Origin: Bacillota bacterium
GTDB taxonomy: Bacteria > Bacillota > UBA4882 > UBA8346
NCBI GenBank assembly: GCA_023436305.1
Contig: JAEZJQ010000067.1
Span: forward strand, 1-37,972
Direction of reading: 5' to 3'
DNA: 37,972 nucleotides
Shown: piece after piece, positions 1 through 8,921 of the stretch
Position numbering within the stretch: the first letter of the stretch is position 1
How the letters are laid out: every line of letters starts with the position of its first letter
Made by a program: the position numbers and the translations under genes
Notes under the pieces: model-generated
The model's database searches: none
What the model was told of the DNA's origin: nothing
What the model saw: the letters and a program-made list of their open reading frames with translations, nothing else

Positions 1-61
1 TCACTAATTAAAACTCCCCAAACCGGAAAGACTAATCTTACACGTTATTCCGGAGGCCAAT

Positions 62-1831
62 TTGGAAACCAGCACCGTTCAAATATTTACACCCGCCACC
101 ACCCAGTTCAAGAAAAGTTTCCCGGACTTCGAGCCCGAAATCCGGTTAACCAACGATTTTTCTACTTTTCTTCTGAAAATGCGCCGCAAGCAATGGGATA
201 CCTGGGATGCATTCTTGCTGAATTATCGTGGGACGGAACTTTCATTAACTCATGGATTTGAAGACTTGCTTGTCTTAAGCCATATGCAGGAATACTGGCG
301 TCAAAACGGATTAATTCCCTATCCACACCAGATTGAAACCGTAAAAAAAGTGGTTTCGCAAATGCGGGGCCGGGCTATCCTGGCCGATGAAGTCGGTTTA
401 GGAAAAACCATTGAAGCTGGAATGATTTTAAAGGAATTATTACTCAGGGGATTGGTCAAACGCTTTTTAATACTCACTCCGGCTGCTCTCTGCCGCCAAT
501 GGGAGGCGGAATTAATTGAGAAATTTACCATCCCCACTTTGCTAGCCCACCGGGAATATGATTGGAGTCACTATGATTATTTACTAGCCTCCATTGATAC
601 CGCCAAAAAAGGGGCGAACCGGACCGAAATTTTAAAAGGCTACTATGACATGGTCATCGTGGATGAAGCCCATAAGTTGAAAAGCTCCGGGACTCAAAAC
701 TGGCAATTCGTGAACAGCATTCCAAAGAAATATTTTCTGCTGCTCACCGCCACTCCCTTACAAAACGATTTAAAGGAACTCTTTAACCTGATAACCTTGA
801 TCCGCCCCGGCCAATTGGGTTCCTACCGGAATTTCAAACAAAAATACACCCGGGATAAACGAACCCCCCAAAATGCCCCGGAGCTGAAAAACCTCCTGGG
901 CGAGGTGATGATCCGCAACAAACACGGCGCCAATATGGGTTTCACCAAACGCCACGTTCAAAATATCCCGGTAATCGCAAGCGATCTGGAAAAAATCCTT
1001 TACGAACAAGTGACCACCTTTATCCGTAAAGGTTATCAAAACGGCCCGAAAGGTTCCGGGGCCTTGCCGCTGCTTACCCTGCAGCGGGAGATCTGTTCCA
1101 GTACCTTCGCGGCAGTGCTTACTCTCTTCAAGTTATCCCAGTCCATTGATGAGAATTCGGTTTCCCAGGAGGAAGCCGCCGCCCTGTTTCAACTGACCCA
1201 AACCGTCAAAGAAAACGCCAAAATGAAAGTCGTCGAGGAGTTGGTCCGAAAAACTCCCGAAAAAATCATTATCTTTACCGAATTTTTAGCTACCCAAAGT
1301 TATATCCGGACCCGCCTGGAACAAGCCGGATTTTTATCTCTGGCCTTCGATGGCAGTTTATCTTCGAGTAAAAAAGAGTTCGTCAAATACGAATTCAAAG
1401 AGCGCCCGTTATACCGGGTTATGGTCTGCACCGAATCCGGCGGCGAGGGAATCAACCTGCAATTTTGCAACACCATGATCAACTACGATCTCCCCTGGAA
1501 CCCCATGCGACTGGAACAGCGCATCGGCCGAATCCACCGGCTCGGACAAACCCGGGATGTCTTCATCTATAATCTCTATACTCAAAATACCGTGGAGGAG
1601 CACCTGATCCGCCTATTAAACGAAAAGGTAAAAATGTTCGAAATGGTCATTGGTGAGTGCGAACGCGTCATCAGCAAATTATCTATCGGTAAAAGCTTCG
1701 AATCCCGAATCATGGACTTAATCGTCACTTCCTCCTCCCATGAAGAACTCCACCGGGGCTTCTCCAAGCTCGGCCAGGAGATCGACGACTTATTAGGGGA
1801 AGAGAGCCCGGAATGGTCGGAGATATTGTGA
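62..1831 (+). CDS. yqhH: SNF2-family DEAD/DEAH-box helicase (YqhH-like)
   Basis: A 589-residue superfamily 2 ATPase of the SNF2/RapA type, which uses ATP to translocate on duplex DNA or displace bound proteins. Motif I (ILADEVGLGKT) lies at about residues 106-116, the DEAH box at 201-204, motif III (LLTATPLQN) near 227-235, and motif VI (QRIGRIHRLGQ) at 486-496, so both RecA-like lobes are complete. No extra nucleic-acid-binding domain is recognisable. The start is TTG at 62-64, set by GGAGG at 52-56. The next gene on this strand is YqhG-like, and this adjacency is also known from Bacillus, which supports the YqhH assignment. The family is certain; the exact cellular role is unknown. Confidence 0.9.
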   Translation: METSTVQIFTPATTQFKKSFPDFEPEIRLTNDFSTFLLKMRRKQWDTWDAFLLNYRGTELSLTHGFEDLLVLSHMQEYWRQNGLIPYPHQIETVKKVVSQMRGRAILADEVGLGKTIEAGMILKELLLRGLVKRFLILTPAALCRQWEAELIEKFTIPTLLAHREYDWSHYDYLLASIDTAKKGANRTEILKGYYDMVIVDEAHKLKSSGTQNWQFVNSIPKKYFLLLTATPLQNDLKELFNLITLIRPGQLGSYRNFKQKYTRDKRTPQNAPELKNLLGEVMIRNKHGANMGFTKRHVQNIPVIASDLEKILYEQVTTFIRKGYQNGPKGSGALPLLTLQREICSSTFAAVLTLFKLSQSIDENSVSQEEAAALFQLTQTVKENAKMKVVEELVRKTPEKIIIFTEFLATQSYIRTRLEQAGFLSLAFDGSLSSSKKEFVKYEFKERPLYRVMVCTESGGEGINLQFCNTMINYDLPWNPMRLEQRIGRIHRLGQTRDVFIYNLYTQNTVEEHLIRLLNEKVKMFEMVIGECERVISKLSIGKSFESRIMDLIVTSSSHEELHRGFSKLGQEIDDLLGEESPEWSEIL

Positions 1832-1856
1832 TTATTAATCTTTGGAGGTTATTCCA

Positions 1857-2774
1857 TTGCCCGAAACACCGGCAGTTATCTTCCAATTCATCATCGACTC
1901 CCTAAAAGTCGCTGAATCGCCCCACAACATCATCAACGAAGAACTGATCATGGCCCAATGCCAGGTCCAGATCCCACGCACCTTCTTCCGTCCGGCCCGC
2001 ACCGAACTCACCAACCTCCAAATGGTCTGCCGTCCGGAACTACTCGGTAAATACCCCGGTTCCGAATTGGTCACCAAAGGCAGCTACCGCCTGCAATGGT
2101 TTATTGATGGAATCAAAGAGCGTGGCTTAATTGTTAAAGGCACCTGCCCTTATGATCCGGACCCGCGAAAGATCCAACGTGAAATCAAAGCTTTGTTGGC
2201 CGAACCGCCCCAATTCTTTTTTGAACAGCCGCTGGTATCCTATCAGCCGCATTTGCTGGTTAATTTTAAAACCGCTTTAGAGACCGATGAAAAATTCGAG
2301 GAGTTATATTCGTTGGCAATCAATCTAGTGAGTGGCGAAATCAACCATCATCTCTTGCCGGCGTTGGGGGGCAAAAGAATCACCCGGGAAAAGCCCCGGA
2401 AAATGGAGAAACGGAAGATATCCTACCGTGAAGGTTTTGAGGCTTTACTCAATCACTTGCGCTGGATACTGAGGAATCATGACCGGGGTTGGCTGGAGTC
2501 AGCCAAGACCCGTTGGGAAGAGGAAATCGGGTATTTGGAGAGCTACTACCATGACCGTGAGGAAACCGGGGATCAAGCCAGCTTTTACCGGCGCGTCGCC
2601 GAAACCTACCGCAAATATCAACCTGTCATCTGTATCGAGATTAGTAACATTGCCCTGTTATTTCTGCCATTCATAATTTACACGGTGGAACCGTTTCCCG
2701 GCCATCGCACTCCGACTCTCACATTGTTTTACGATCCATTGCTCCGTAAAATCAAATGGCTCCAGTCAACCTAA
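1857..2774 (+). CDS. yqhG: YqhG-like protein of unknown function
   Basis: A roughly 305-residue soluble protein with no signal peptide and no catalytic motif I can name. Best-preserved stretches are around FRPARTELTNLQ and PGSELVTKGSYRLQW in the first third and LLVNFKTALETDEKFEELYS in the middle. These, and the position directly behind an SNF2 helicase, match the Bacillus YqhG family, whose function is unknown. A more upstream TTG at 1842 would place GGAGG (1844-1848) inside the gene, so the TTG at 1857, eight bases after that GGAGG, is preferred. It lies 25 bases behind the helicase and is probably co-transcribed with it. Its stop overlaps the convergent rsmE stop by nine bases. Confidence 0.7.
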   Translation: MPETPAVIFQFIIDSLKVAESPHNIINEELIMAQCQVQIPRTFFRPARTELTNLQMVCRPELLGKYPGSELVTKGSYRLQWFIDGIKERGLIVKGTCPYDPDPRKIQREIKALLAEPPQFFFEQPLVSYQPHLLVNFKTALETDEKFEELYSLAINLVSGEINHHLLPALGGKRITREKPRKMEKRKISYREGFEALLNHLRWILRNHDRGWLESAKTRWEEEIGYLESYYHDREETGDQASFYRRVAETYRKYQPVICIEISNIALLFLPFIIYTVEPFPGHRTPTLTLFYDPLLRKIKWLQST

Positions 2775-3512
2775 ATCTCCAAAGTGGTAAAGTATGGCCG
2801 TCGCAACCACCAATCCCGCCGTTTCAGTACGGAGAATCCGGGGGCCCAGGGTTACCGGAACCGCGCCTCTGTCACGGGCTTGATTGACCTCATTCTGGGA
2901 AAAGCCGCCTTCTGGGCCAATGAAAATCGTTACCATTTCCGGGGTTTCGGATGTTCCTTCCAAAACCTTTTTTAGGGAAGATTCCCGCTCTCCTTCCCAG
3001 GGAATTAAGATCAGGCCGGGCTGGCCGTTCAAAGTATCCATAACCTGTTTCCAATTACGGACCGGTTCCAACTCGGGAATGATTTTACGGCCCGCTTGTT
3101 CGGCCGCTTCACTGATAATTTTTCCCCAGCGCTCTTCTTTTTTTAAAACCGTACCCCGTTCAAGTTTAATGGTGCTTCTTTCGGTAAACATCGGTTGAAA
3201 AGAGCTAACCCCGATTTCAGTATTTTTTTGCAGCAACAACTCAAATTTATCCGCCTTGGGCAAGCTCTGCGCCAACCGGATTTTAATACGCGGTTCAGTG
3301 ACCCGGGTAATGGCCGCCACGATTTCCCCGGTGACAAAATCAGGCCCGATTTCCCTAATCACCACTTCATATTCGGCCCCCCGGCCATTTAATACGGTGA
3401 CCTTGGAACCTACCTCCCGGCGCAAAACATTCAACAGGTGGTGCCGGTCACTACCTTTGAGGAAGATTAAATTATCTTTAATCTGTTCCGCAGGTATAAA
3501 AAAGCGAGTCAT
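2766..3512 (-). CDS. rsmE: 16S rRNA (uracil-1498-N3)-methyltransferase RsmE
   Basis: A 248-residue SPOUT-class methyltransferase that methylates N3 of U1498 in 16S rRNA using S-adenosylmethionine. The C-terminal trefoil-knot motifs are clear: IGPEGGFSQNEV and LGPRILRTETAG. An N-terminal PUA-like segment contains the typical DRHHLLNVLRREVG. The start at 3512 is chosen over a longer reading because GGGAGG sits just upstream and the ATG overlaps the prmA stop (ATGA), indicating translational coupling. It is the last gene of the hrcA-dnaK-prmA-rsmE block, as in Bacillus (yqeU). Confidence 0.95.
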   Translation of the reverse strand: MTRFFIPAEQIKDNLIFLKGSDRHHLLNVLRREVGSKVTVLNGRGAEYEVVIREIGPDFVTGEIVAAITRVTEPRIKIRLAQSLPKADKFELLLQKNTEIGVSSFQPMFTERSTIKLERGTVLKKEERWGKIISEAAEQAGRKIIPELEPVRNWKQVMDTLNGQPGLILIPWEGERESSLKKVLEGTSETPEMVTIFIGPEGGFSQNEVNQARDRGAVPVTLGPRILRTETAGLVVATAILYHFGDLG

Positions 3513-4450
3513 TGGCTTCCTCCCTCGGAATTTATAGCCAAAAATCCAACCCAACCCTGTTCAGAAAGGGTTTTCACCAATAGTAAACCATGTTTGGCAA
3601 AAGCTGCTTGCACTTCATGGCTCCGATCCTCGATGATCCCGGAAGCCAAAAACAATCCGCCAGGTTCCAACACCTTATGAAGCCCGGGAATGAGCTTTAA
3701 AATGGCGTCGGTGATAATATTGGCCACAACTAGATGGAACTTTAGATCTTGTTTCAAATCCAAAAGGTTTCCCTCCCGAACTTTGATTCCGGTCATCAGA
3801 TGATTGCGGCGAATGTTTTCGGCGGCCACTCTCACCGCCAAAGGGTCAATATCCGTGGCCAAGATCTTTGGTATTCCCAGTTTGGCCCCTACCAATCCTA
3901 AAATTCCGGAACCGGTGCCGATATCAAGCATGTCCGTTTGCCCGATGGCGATTTCTTGCAACAACATGATGCATAAACGGGTGGTGGGATGGGTCCCGGT
4001 GCCGAAAGCCATGCCCGGGTCCAACTCCACAATTACTTCGCCGCTTGCCGGTTCATAATCTTCCCAACTAGGTTTAATGACAATTTTACCAATCCGTTCC
4101 GGTTTAAAGTACGCCTTCCAAGCCTCCGCCCAATCTTCCTCCTGGACTTGGGTCAGTGAAAAATCAGGTACATATCCCAAAATCCGGCTCATCCGTTCCT
4201 TTAACTTCAGCAACCGTTCTCCCAGCAGATCATCCACCGGGTAATAAGCTCTGATTCCATACTTTTCAGGAACGTCCTGGTAAGCTTCCGTCCCCAAGTA
4301 CTCATCATCCTTACAAGGGCAATCTTTGAGAATCGCCGGATCTTCATAAACCACCCCGCCGGCCCCTTCCTCTTGAAAGATTTCAGCAATAATCTCCCCA
4401 TGTTCGGCTGGGACTTCAACTTTGATTTCGCTCCAAAATGAATTACTCAA
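3509..4450 (-). CDS. prmA: Ribosomal protein L11 methyltransferase PrmA
   Basis: A 313-residue class I SAM-dependent methyltransferase that trimethylates ribosomal protein L11. It has the PrmA signature AFGTGTHPTTRLC, the SAM-binding glycine loop DIGTGSGILGLVGAKLG, the acidic motif ATDIDPLAV and the ANI motif (VVANIITDAIL). The N-terminal 110 residues form the substrate-recognition domain (SNSFWSEIKVEVPAEHGEIIAEIF). The start is TTG at 4448-4450, with AAGGAG about eight bases upstream. Its neighbours dnaJ and rsmE are the usual Bacillota context, though a ROK kinase gene intervenes here. Confidence 0.95.
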   Translation of the reverse strand: MSNSFWSEIKVEVPAEHGEIIAEIFQEEGAGGVVYEDPAILKDCPCKDDEYLGTEAYQDVPEKYGIRAYYPVDDLLGERLLKLKERMSRILGYVPDFSLTQVQEEDWAEAWKAYFKPERIGKIVIKPSWEDYEPASGEVIVELDPGMAFGTGTHPTTRLCIMLLQEIAIGQTDMLDIGTGSGILGLVGAKLGIPKILATDIDPLAVRVAAENIRRNHLMTGIKVREGNLLDLKQDLKFHLVVANIITDAILKLIPGLHKVLEPGGLFLASGIIEDRSHEVQAAFAKHGLLLVKTLSEQGWVGFLAINSEGGSQ

Positions 4451-4547
4451 ATTAACGCTCCTTTATACGAAAATAAAATTTTTTTTATTTGGTTATGTTA
4501 TATCGGCATGGGCGGTTAATAAACTCATTGCGGATTTATAAATTATT

Positions 4548-5501
4548 TTAGGCTGATGAATTACATTTAAAAAGAATAATCCGCTGTCCAAGCGTGATTG
4601 CCCCGCAAATACCGGCATCATCCCCAAGCAGCGGCGGCACAATATAACCATCAATCTTTTCTTCCAATAATTCCGATGCGATATACCCATTCAATACCGC
4701 CCGAACTTTCTCCCGGATTAATTGGAAAAACCGTTCCTCACCCAACTGTCCTGCCTTCCTGACACTACCGCCGATAATCACCCGTTTTGGCGATAAAATA
4801 CAAGCGATATTAGCCACCGCAAAAGCGATATACTTCGCTTCCAACGCCCAGGCCGGGTGATCGGGAGGCAGATTCTCGGGCGGCATTCCCGATCTCTTTC
4901 GCATCGAAGGCCCGGAACACAAGCCTTCCCAGCAATCGCCATGATATGGGCATACTCCCGGGAAATCATCACCCGGTTCACGTGGGATAAAGATATGCCC
5001 CATTTCCGGGTGAATCAAGCCATGAATCATCTGTCCGCCGGTAATCCCGCCCGCTCCAATTCCGGTACCAATGGTGACGTAAACGAAATCACTGAATCCC
5101 ACCCCATTACCCCATGTATACTCGCCCAACGCGGCTCCGTTCACATCGGTATCAAACCCAATGGGGACACCTGGGAATGCTTGTTTGAAATGTCCTACCA
5201 GATTGGTATTTTTCCAACTGGTTTTGGGAGTTGAGGTAATATAACCATAAGTTGGAGAATTTTCATTCAAATCCACCGGACCAAATGAGGCGATCCCGAT
5301 GGCTTGGAGTTTACCAAATTTACTCTGTTGCTGGTTTAACCAAGCAGTAATTTCGGAAAGCAGCTGGATTGGATTATCGCCGGTTGGGAATGATGTCTTG
5401 GCAAGAATTCCATTCCCCGGACCGTTTCCTACAGCAACGACAAATTTGGTACCCCCGGCTTCAATGGCGCCAACGAGCGCATCTTTTGGTATCAAGATCA
5501 T
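4548..5501 (-). CDS. ROK-family sugar kinase (fructokinase/glucokinase type)
   Basis: A 317-residue ROK kinase that phosphorylates a hexose with ATP. The ATP-binding N-terminus AIEAGGTKFVVAVG, the central GTGIGAGGI and the cysteine cluster HGDCWEGLCSGPSM (zinc-binding in ROK kinases) are visible. The preceding HPEMGHIFIPR is typical of the fructokinase subgroup (Bacillus YdhR/GmuE type) rather than glucokinase. The ATG at 5501 is chosen over an ATG 21 bases further out because it is preceded by AAGGAGGA at proper spacing. It splits the usual dnaJ-prmA neighbours, and its 170-base upstream gap holds a dyad (5552-5578), so it may have its own control. Substrate not certain. Confidence 0.88.
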   Translation of the reverse strand: MILIPKDALVGAIEAGGTKFVVAVGNGPGNGILAKTSFPTGDNPIQLLSEITAWLNQQQSKFGKLQAIGIASFGPVDLNENSPTYGYITSTPKTSWKNTNLVGHFKQAFPGVPIGFDTDVNGAALGEYTWGNGVGFSDFVYVTIGTGIGAGGITGGQMIHGLIHPEMGHIFIPREPGDDFPGVCPYHGDCWEGLCSGPSMRKRSGMPPENLPPDHPAWALEAKYIAFAVANIACILSPKRVIIGGSVRKAGQLGEERFFQLIREKVRAVLNGYIASELLEEKIDGYIVPPLLGDDAGICGAITLGQRIILFKCNSSA

Positions 5502-5551
5502 GAAAATCCTCCTTACTTTCAATCAAAAGGTGATACCTCTCCAACCCGGAA

Positions 5552-5578
5552 ATATTCTCACCTATTTAATGAGAATAT
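5552..5578. promoter_or_regulatory. Inverted repeat upstream of ROK kinase (possible operator)
   Basis: A perfect 9-bp dyad, ATATTCTCA and TGAGAATAT separated by nine bases, lies about 50 bases before the ROK kinase start. It could be a repressor operator or an RNA hairpin. No confident promoter was found beside it, so the role is inference only. Confidence 0.4.
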
Positions 5579-5699
5579 CTCTTTTCCTTACTTATAGCGC
5601 AACGAAAAAAATAATCATCATAAGTATACTATAAACCGGTGATTTCCTCCAACATTTAACCCAAAAATAGGTTCGGTTTAACACTTTTAATTTCATCAA

Positions 5700-5728
5700 C
5701 AAAAAAGGAAACCCAAATCTCGGCTTCC
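5700..5728 (-). terminator. Intrinsic terminator of the hrcA-dnaJ operon
   Basis: Read on the minus strand, a seven-base-pair stem (GGAAGCC paired with GGTTTCC, one G-U) is followed by TTTTTT. It sits 28 bases after the dnaJ stop, the right place to end the heat-shock transcript before the ROK kinase. Confidence 0.75.
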
Positions 5729-5755
5729 TCTTTCATTGATTATCACTCAATCATC

Positions 5756-6901
5756 TTACTTAAACGCATCCTTCACTTTCCCCATAAACCCCTTATCATC
5801 GTCCCCCGCCTCTTCCCCGAACGATACGGCCAATTTCCGTAATAACTCCCGTTGTTCGCCGGTAAGTTTGGAAGGTACCACAATTTTTACCCGCACATGG
5901 TGATCGCCCCGGCCGTGGCCACGCAACAAAGGAATACCGTGGCCGCGCAACCGGAAAGTGGTCCCATATTGGGTGCCTTCGGGCACCTTTAACTCCACTT
6001 TACCGTCAATGGTTTCCACCATAACCGTGGTCCCCAAAGTAGCCTGGGTAACGCTGAGCTTCAACTCACTGATCACATCATTGCCTTGGCGCTCAAATTT
6101 CGAATGGGCTTTCACATAAATATAGATATATAAGTCCCCGTTGGAACCACCCCGCAGGCCCGCTTCTCCTTCTCCGGATACCCTCAGACGGGAGCCGTTC
6201 TCCACTCCGGCGGGAATTTTTACGTCTATCTTCCGGTTCTTATGAACCCGGCCGGTTCCCCCGCATTCCGGGCACGGGGTTTCAATAGTTTTTCCGGCGC
6301 CCCGGCACTTTTCACAAGTACGTACGTTGACAAACCTTCCAAAAGCGGTATTTTGAGTAACCTGAACCTGTCCGGCGCCGTTACAGGCCGGACAAGTTTT
6401 AATGGGAGTCCCCGGTTTGGCGCAATTCCCTTTACAAGTGCCGCAGATTTCAGTCCTGGGAATCTCAATGGTGGTTTCCTTCCCGAAAGCCGCTTCTTCA
6501 AAAGTAATCTCCATATCATAACGGAGGTCATTGCCTCGTTGCGGGCCAGTTTTTTGACGGGAACCACCACTTCGGCCGGTACCGAAAAACATGTCAAAAA
6601 TATCTCCGAAGCCTTCAAAACCGAAATCCCCACTGCCTCCGAAACCGCCAAAACCCCCGGCTCCAAAATTGGGGTCATTGGCGGCATGGCCGTACTGATC
6701 ATAAGCGGCCCGCTTTTGAGGATCGCTTAAAACGCTATAAGCCTCGTTAACTTCCTTAAATTTAGTTTCCGCTTCCTTTGGATTATCCTTGTTCACATCG
6801 GGGTGAAGCTGTCTGGCAAGTCGGCGGTAAGCCTTTTTTATCTCTTCGTCCCCGGCAGTCTTCTCAACCCCAAGCACTTCGTAATAATCACGTTTTGACA
6901 T
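5756..6901 (-). CDS. dnaJ: Co-chaperone DnaJ (Hsp40)
   Basis: A 381-residue class A J-protein that delivers unfolded substrates to DnaK and stimulates its ATPase. The J-domain carries HPD at about residues 34-36 (RQLHPDVNKD), followed by a Gly/Phe-rich linker (GAGGFGGFGGSGDFG), four zinc-binding repeats (CGTCKGNC, CPACNGAG, CEKCRGAG, CPECGGTG) and the C-terminal substrate domains. The first zinc repeat ends in Cys where the CxxCxGxG consensus has Gly, an oddity clear in the DNA. Last gene of the hrcA operon, followed by a terminator. The start is ATG at 6901. Confidence 0.97.
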   Translation of the reverse strand: MSKRDYYEVLGVEKTAGDEEIKKAYRRLARQLHPDVNKDNPKEAETKFKEVNEAYSVLSDPQKRAAYDQYGHAANDPNFGAGGFGGFGGSGDFGFEGFGDIFDMFFGTGRSGGSRQKTGPQRGNDLRYDMEITFEEAAFGKETTIEIPRTEICGTCKGNCAKPGTPIKTCPACNGAGQVQVTQNTAFGRFVNVRTCEKCRGAGKTIETPCPECGGTGRVHKNRKIDVKIPAGVENGSRLRVSGEGEAGLRGGSNGDLYIYIYVKAHSKFERQGNDVISELKLSVTQATLGTTVMVETIDGKVELKVPEGTQYGTTFRLRGHGIPLLRGHGRGDHHVRVKIVVPSKLTGEQRELLRKLAVSFGEEAGDDDKGFMGKVKDAFK

Positions 6902-6994
6902 ATTAAACTTCCCTTTTTATACCAATCAGAGGCTAAAACCACCCCAACTGGCATTATTGTTTTTCATTTCCGGATTCACAAGAAAAGCCGGATA

Positions 6995-8845
6995 TTACTT
7001 ATCATCTTGAACTTTATAATCAGCATCTACAGTTGGTCCGTCACCTTGCGGGCCGTATCCGGTGGGACCCTGATCAGGACCGGGGCCGGCACCCGGAGCT
7101 CCGGTTTCGGCGGATGCTTGATTGTAAATAGTGGCCGAAAGTTCATGCAAAACCTTCTCCAAGGCCTCTTTTTTATTCTTGATTTCCTCAATACTTTTGG
7201 CGTTTACCGCATTTTGAAGTTCTTCCTTCGCTTGCTGCACTTTATCCACATGAGATTTATCGGCTTTATCACCAATATCCTTTAAAGTCTTATCCACGGT
7301 ATAAATTAAACTATCGGCCTCATTTACTACTTCCGCTTCTTCACGGCGGCGCTTGTCTTCTTCGGCATGGGTCTCGGCATCTTTCACCATACGGTTGATT
7401 TGATCATCTTTCAACCCGCTGGAGGAAGTAATGGTAACTTTTTGCTCTTTCCCGGTACCCTTATCCTTCGCGGAGACATGGACAATTCCATTGGCGTCAA
7501 TATCAAACGTAACTTCGATCTGAGGAATGCCACGAGGCGCCGGCGGAATGCCATCCAGCCGGAATTGGCCCAGAGTAATATTGTCAGCGGCCATGGGGCG
7601 TTCGCCCTGCAAAACATGAATATCCACTGCGGTTTGACTGTCCTGTGCCGTTGAAAAGATCTGTGCCTTTGAGGTGGGAATTGTGGTATTGCGATCAATG
7701 ATCCGGGTAAATACCCCACCCAACGTTTCCAGTCCCAACGATAACGGCGTAACATCCAACAATACGATATCTTTCACTTCACCGGTTAAAACTCCGGCCT
7801 GAATCGCCGCGCCTAACGCCACCACTTCATCGGGATTAACACCTTTATAGGGTTCCTTGCCGGTAATTTTTTTCACCATCTCCTGAACTGCCGGGATACG
7901 TGTTGAACCACCGACCAAAATAATTTTGTCAATATCCTTGGGTTCCAGACCGGCGTCCGCCATGGCCCGTTTGGCAGGACCCACCGTGGCTTCAACCAGA
8001 TCCGCCGTCAATTCATCAAACTTGGCCCGGGTTAGGGTTAAGTCCAAATGCTTGGGCTCGCCGTTGATGGCGGTGATAAACGGCAAATTTATACCGGTGG
8101 ACGCCAATCCGGAAAGTTCAATTTTGGCTTTCTCGGCCGCTTCTCTCAACCGCTGCATCGCCATCCGGTCGTTCCGTAAATCGATGCCGTTCTCTTTCTT
8201 AAATTGCTCCGCCATCCAAATCACGACACGTTCATCGAAATCATCGCCACCCAAGCGGTTGTTTCCACTAGTGGCCTTCACTTCAAACACTCCGTCTCCC
8301 AGTTCCAAGATAGAGACATCAAACGTACCGCCACCCAAATCATAAACCAAAATCGTATGATCCTGGCCTTTGTCAAGACCGTACGCCAAAGCTGCGGCGG
8401 TAGGTTCATTTACAATCCGCATCACTTCCAATCCGGCAATCCTTCCTGCGTCTTTAGTGGCTTGCCGTTGCGAATCGGAGAAATAAGCCGGAACTGTGAT
8501 TACCGCCTTTTCAATTTTTTGTCCCAAATAACTCTCGGCGTCAGCCTTCATCTTTTGCAGAACCATCGCCGAAATTTCCGGCGGGGTATATTGTTTATCG
8601 TCGATTGCTACTTTATAATCAGTTCCCATGCGCCGTTTGATTGATACCACGGTACGGTCCGGATTGGCAACCGCTTGCCGTTTTGCCACCTGACCCACCA
8701 TGCGCTCACCGGTTTTTGAAAAGCCAACCACCGATGCTGTGGTTCTTCCCCCTTCGGCATTGGGAATAACTACGGCCTCGCCGCCTTCCATGACGGCCAT
8801 ACATGAATTGGTAGTTCCTAAATCGATACCTAATACTTTGCTCAT
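6995..8845 (-). CDS. dnaK: Molecular chaperone DnaK (Hsp70)
   Basis: A 616-residue Hsp70 with the N-terminal phosphate loop GIDLGTTNSC, the linker-proximal DVTPLSLGLETLGG and the Gram-positive-length nucleotide-binding domain. The C-terminus is a Gly/Pro-rich tail ending in DADYKVQDDK. It binds exposed hydrophobic peptides in an ATP cycle driven by DnaJ and GrpE. The TTG at 8854 touches the AGGGGG ribosome binding site, so the ATG at 8845, nine bases from it, is the better start. It lies between grpE and dnaJ in the standard order, within the HrcA-controlled block. Confidence 0.98.
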   Translation of the reverse strand: MSKVLGIDLGTTNSCMAVMEGGEAVVIPNAEGGRTTASVVGFSKTGERMVGQVAKRQAVANPDRTVVSIKRRMGTDYKVAIDDKQYTPPEISAMVLQKMKADAESYLGQKIEKAVITVPAYFSDSQRQATKDAGRIAGLEVMRIVNEPTAAALAYGLDKGQDHTILVYDLGGGTFDVSILELGDGVFEVKATSGNNRLGGDDFDERVVIWMAEQFKKENGIDLRNDRMAMQRLREAAEKAKIELSGLASTGINLPFITAINGEPKHLDLTLTRAKFDELTADLVEATVGPAKRAMADAGLEPKDIDKIILVGGSTRIPAVQEMVKKITGKEPYKGVNPDEVVALGAAIQAGVLTGEVKDIVLLDVTPLSLGLETLGGVFTRIIDRNTTIPTSKAQIFSTAQDSQTAVDIHVLQGERPMAADNITLGQFRLDGIPPAPRGIPQIEVTFDIDANGIVHVSAKDKGTGKEQKVTITSSSGLKDDQINRMVKDAETHAEEDKRRREEAEVVNEADSLIYTVDKTLKDIGDKADKSHVDKVQQAKEELQNAVNAKSIEEIKNKKEALEKVLHELSATIYNQASAETGAPGAGPGPDQGPTGYGPQGDGPTVDADYKVQDDK

Positions 8846-8921
8846 CGCATTCAACCCCCTATTTAAAATTAAACTTGAATTAACGAAAATAGATCATGTC
8901 ACGTTCGGGCTGTGCCCATCA

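Noticed and set aside
6226..6730. Long open frames on both strands opposite or inside dnaJ
   Set aside because: They overlap the fully conserved dnaJ zinc-finger and J-domain region and have low-complexity translations without ribosome binding sites; they are shadows of dnaJ codon bias.
7926..8644. Plus-strand open frames antisense to dnaK
   Set aside because: They mirror the DnaK coding sequence and show no recognisable protein features or start signals.
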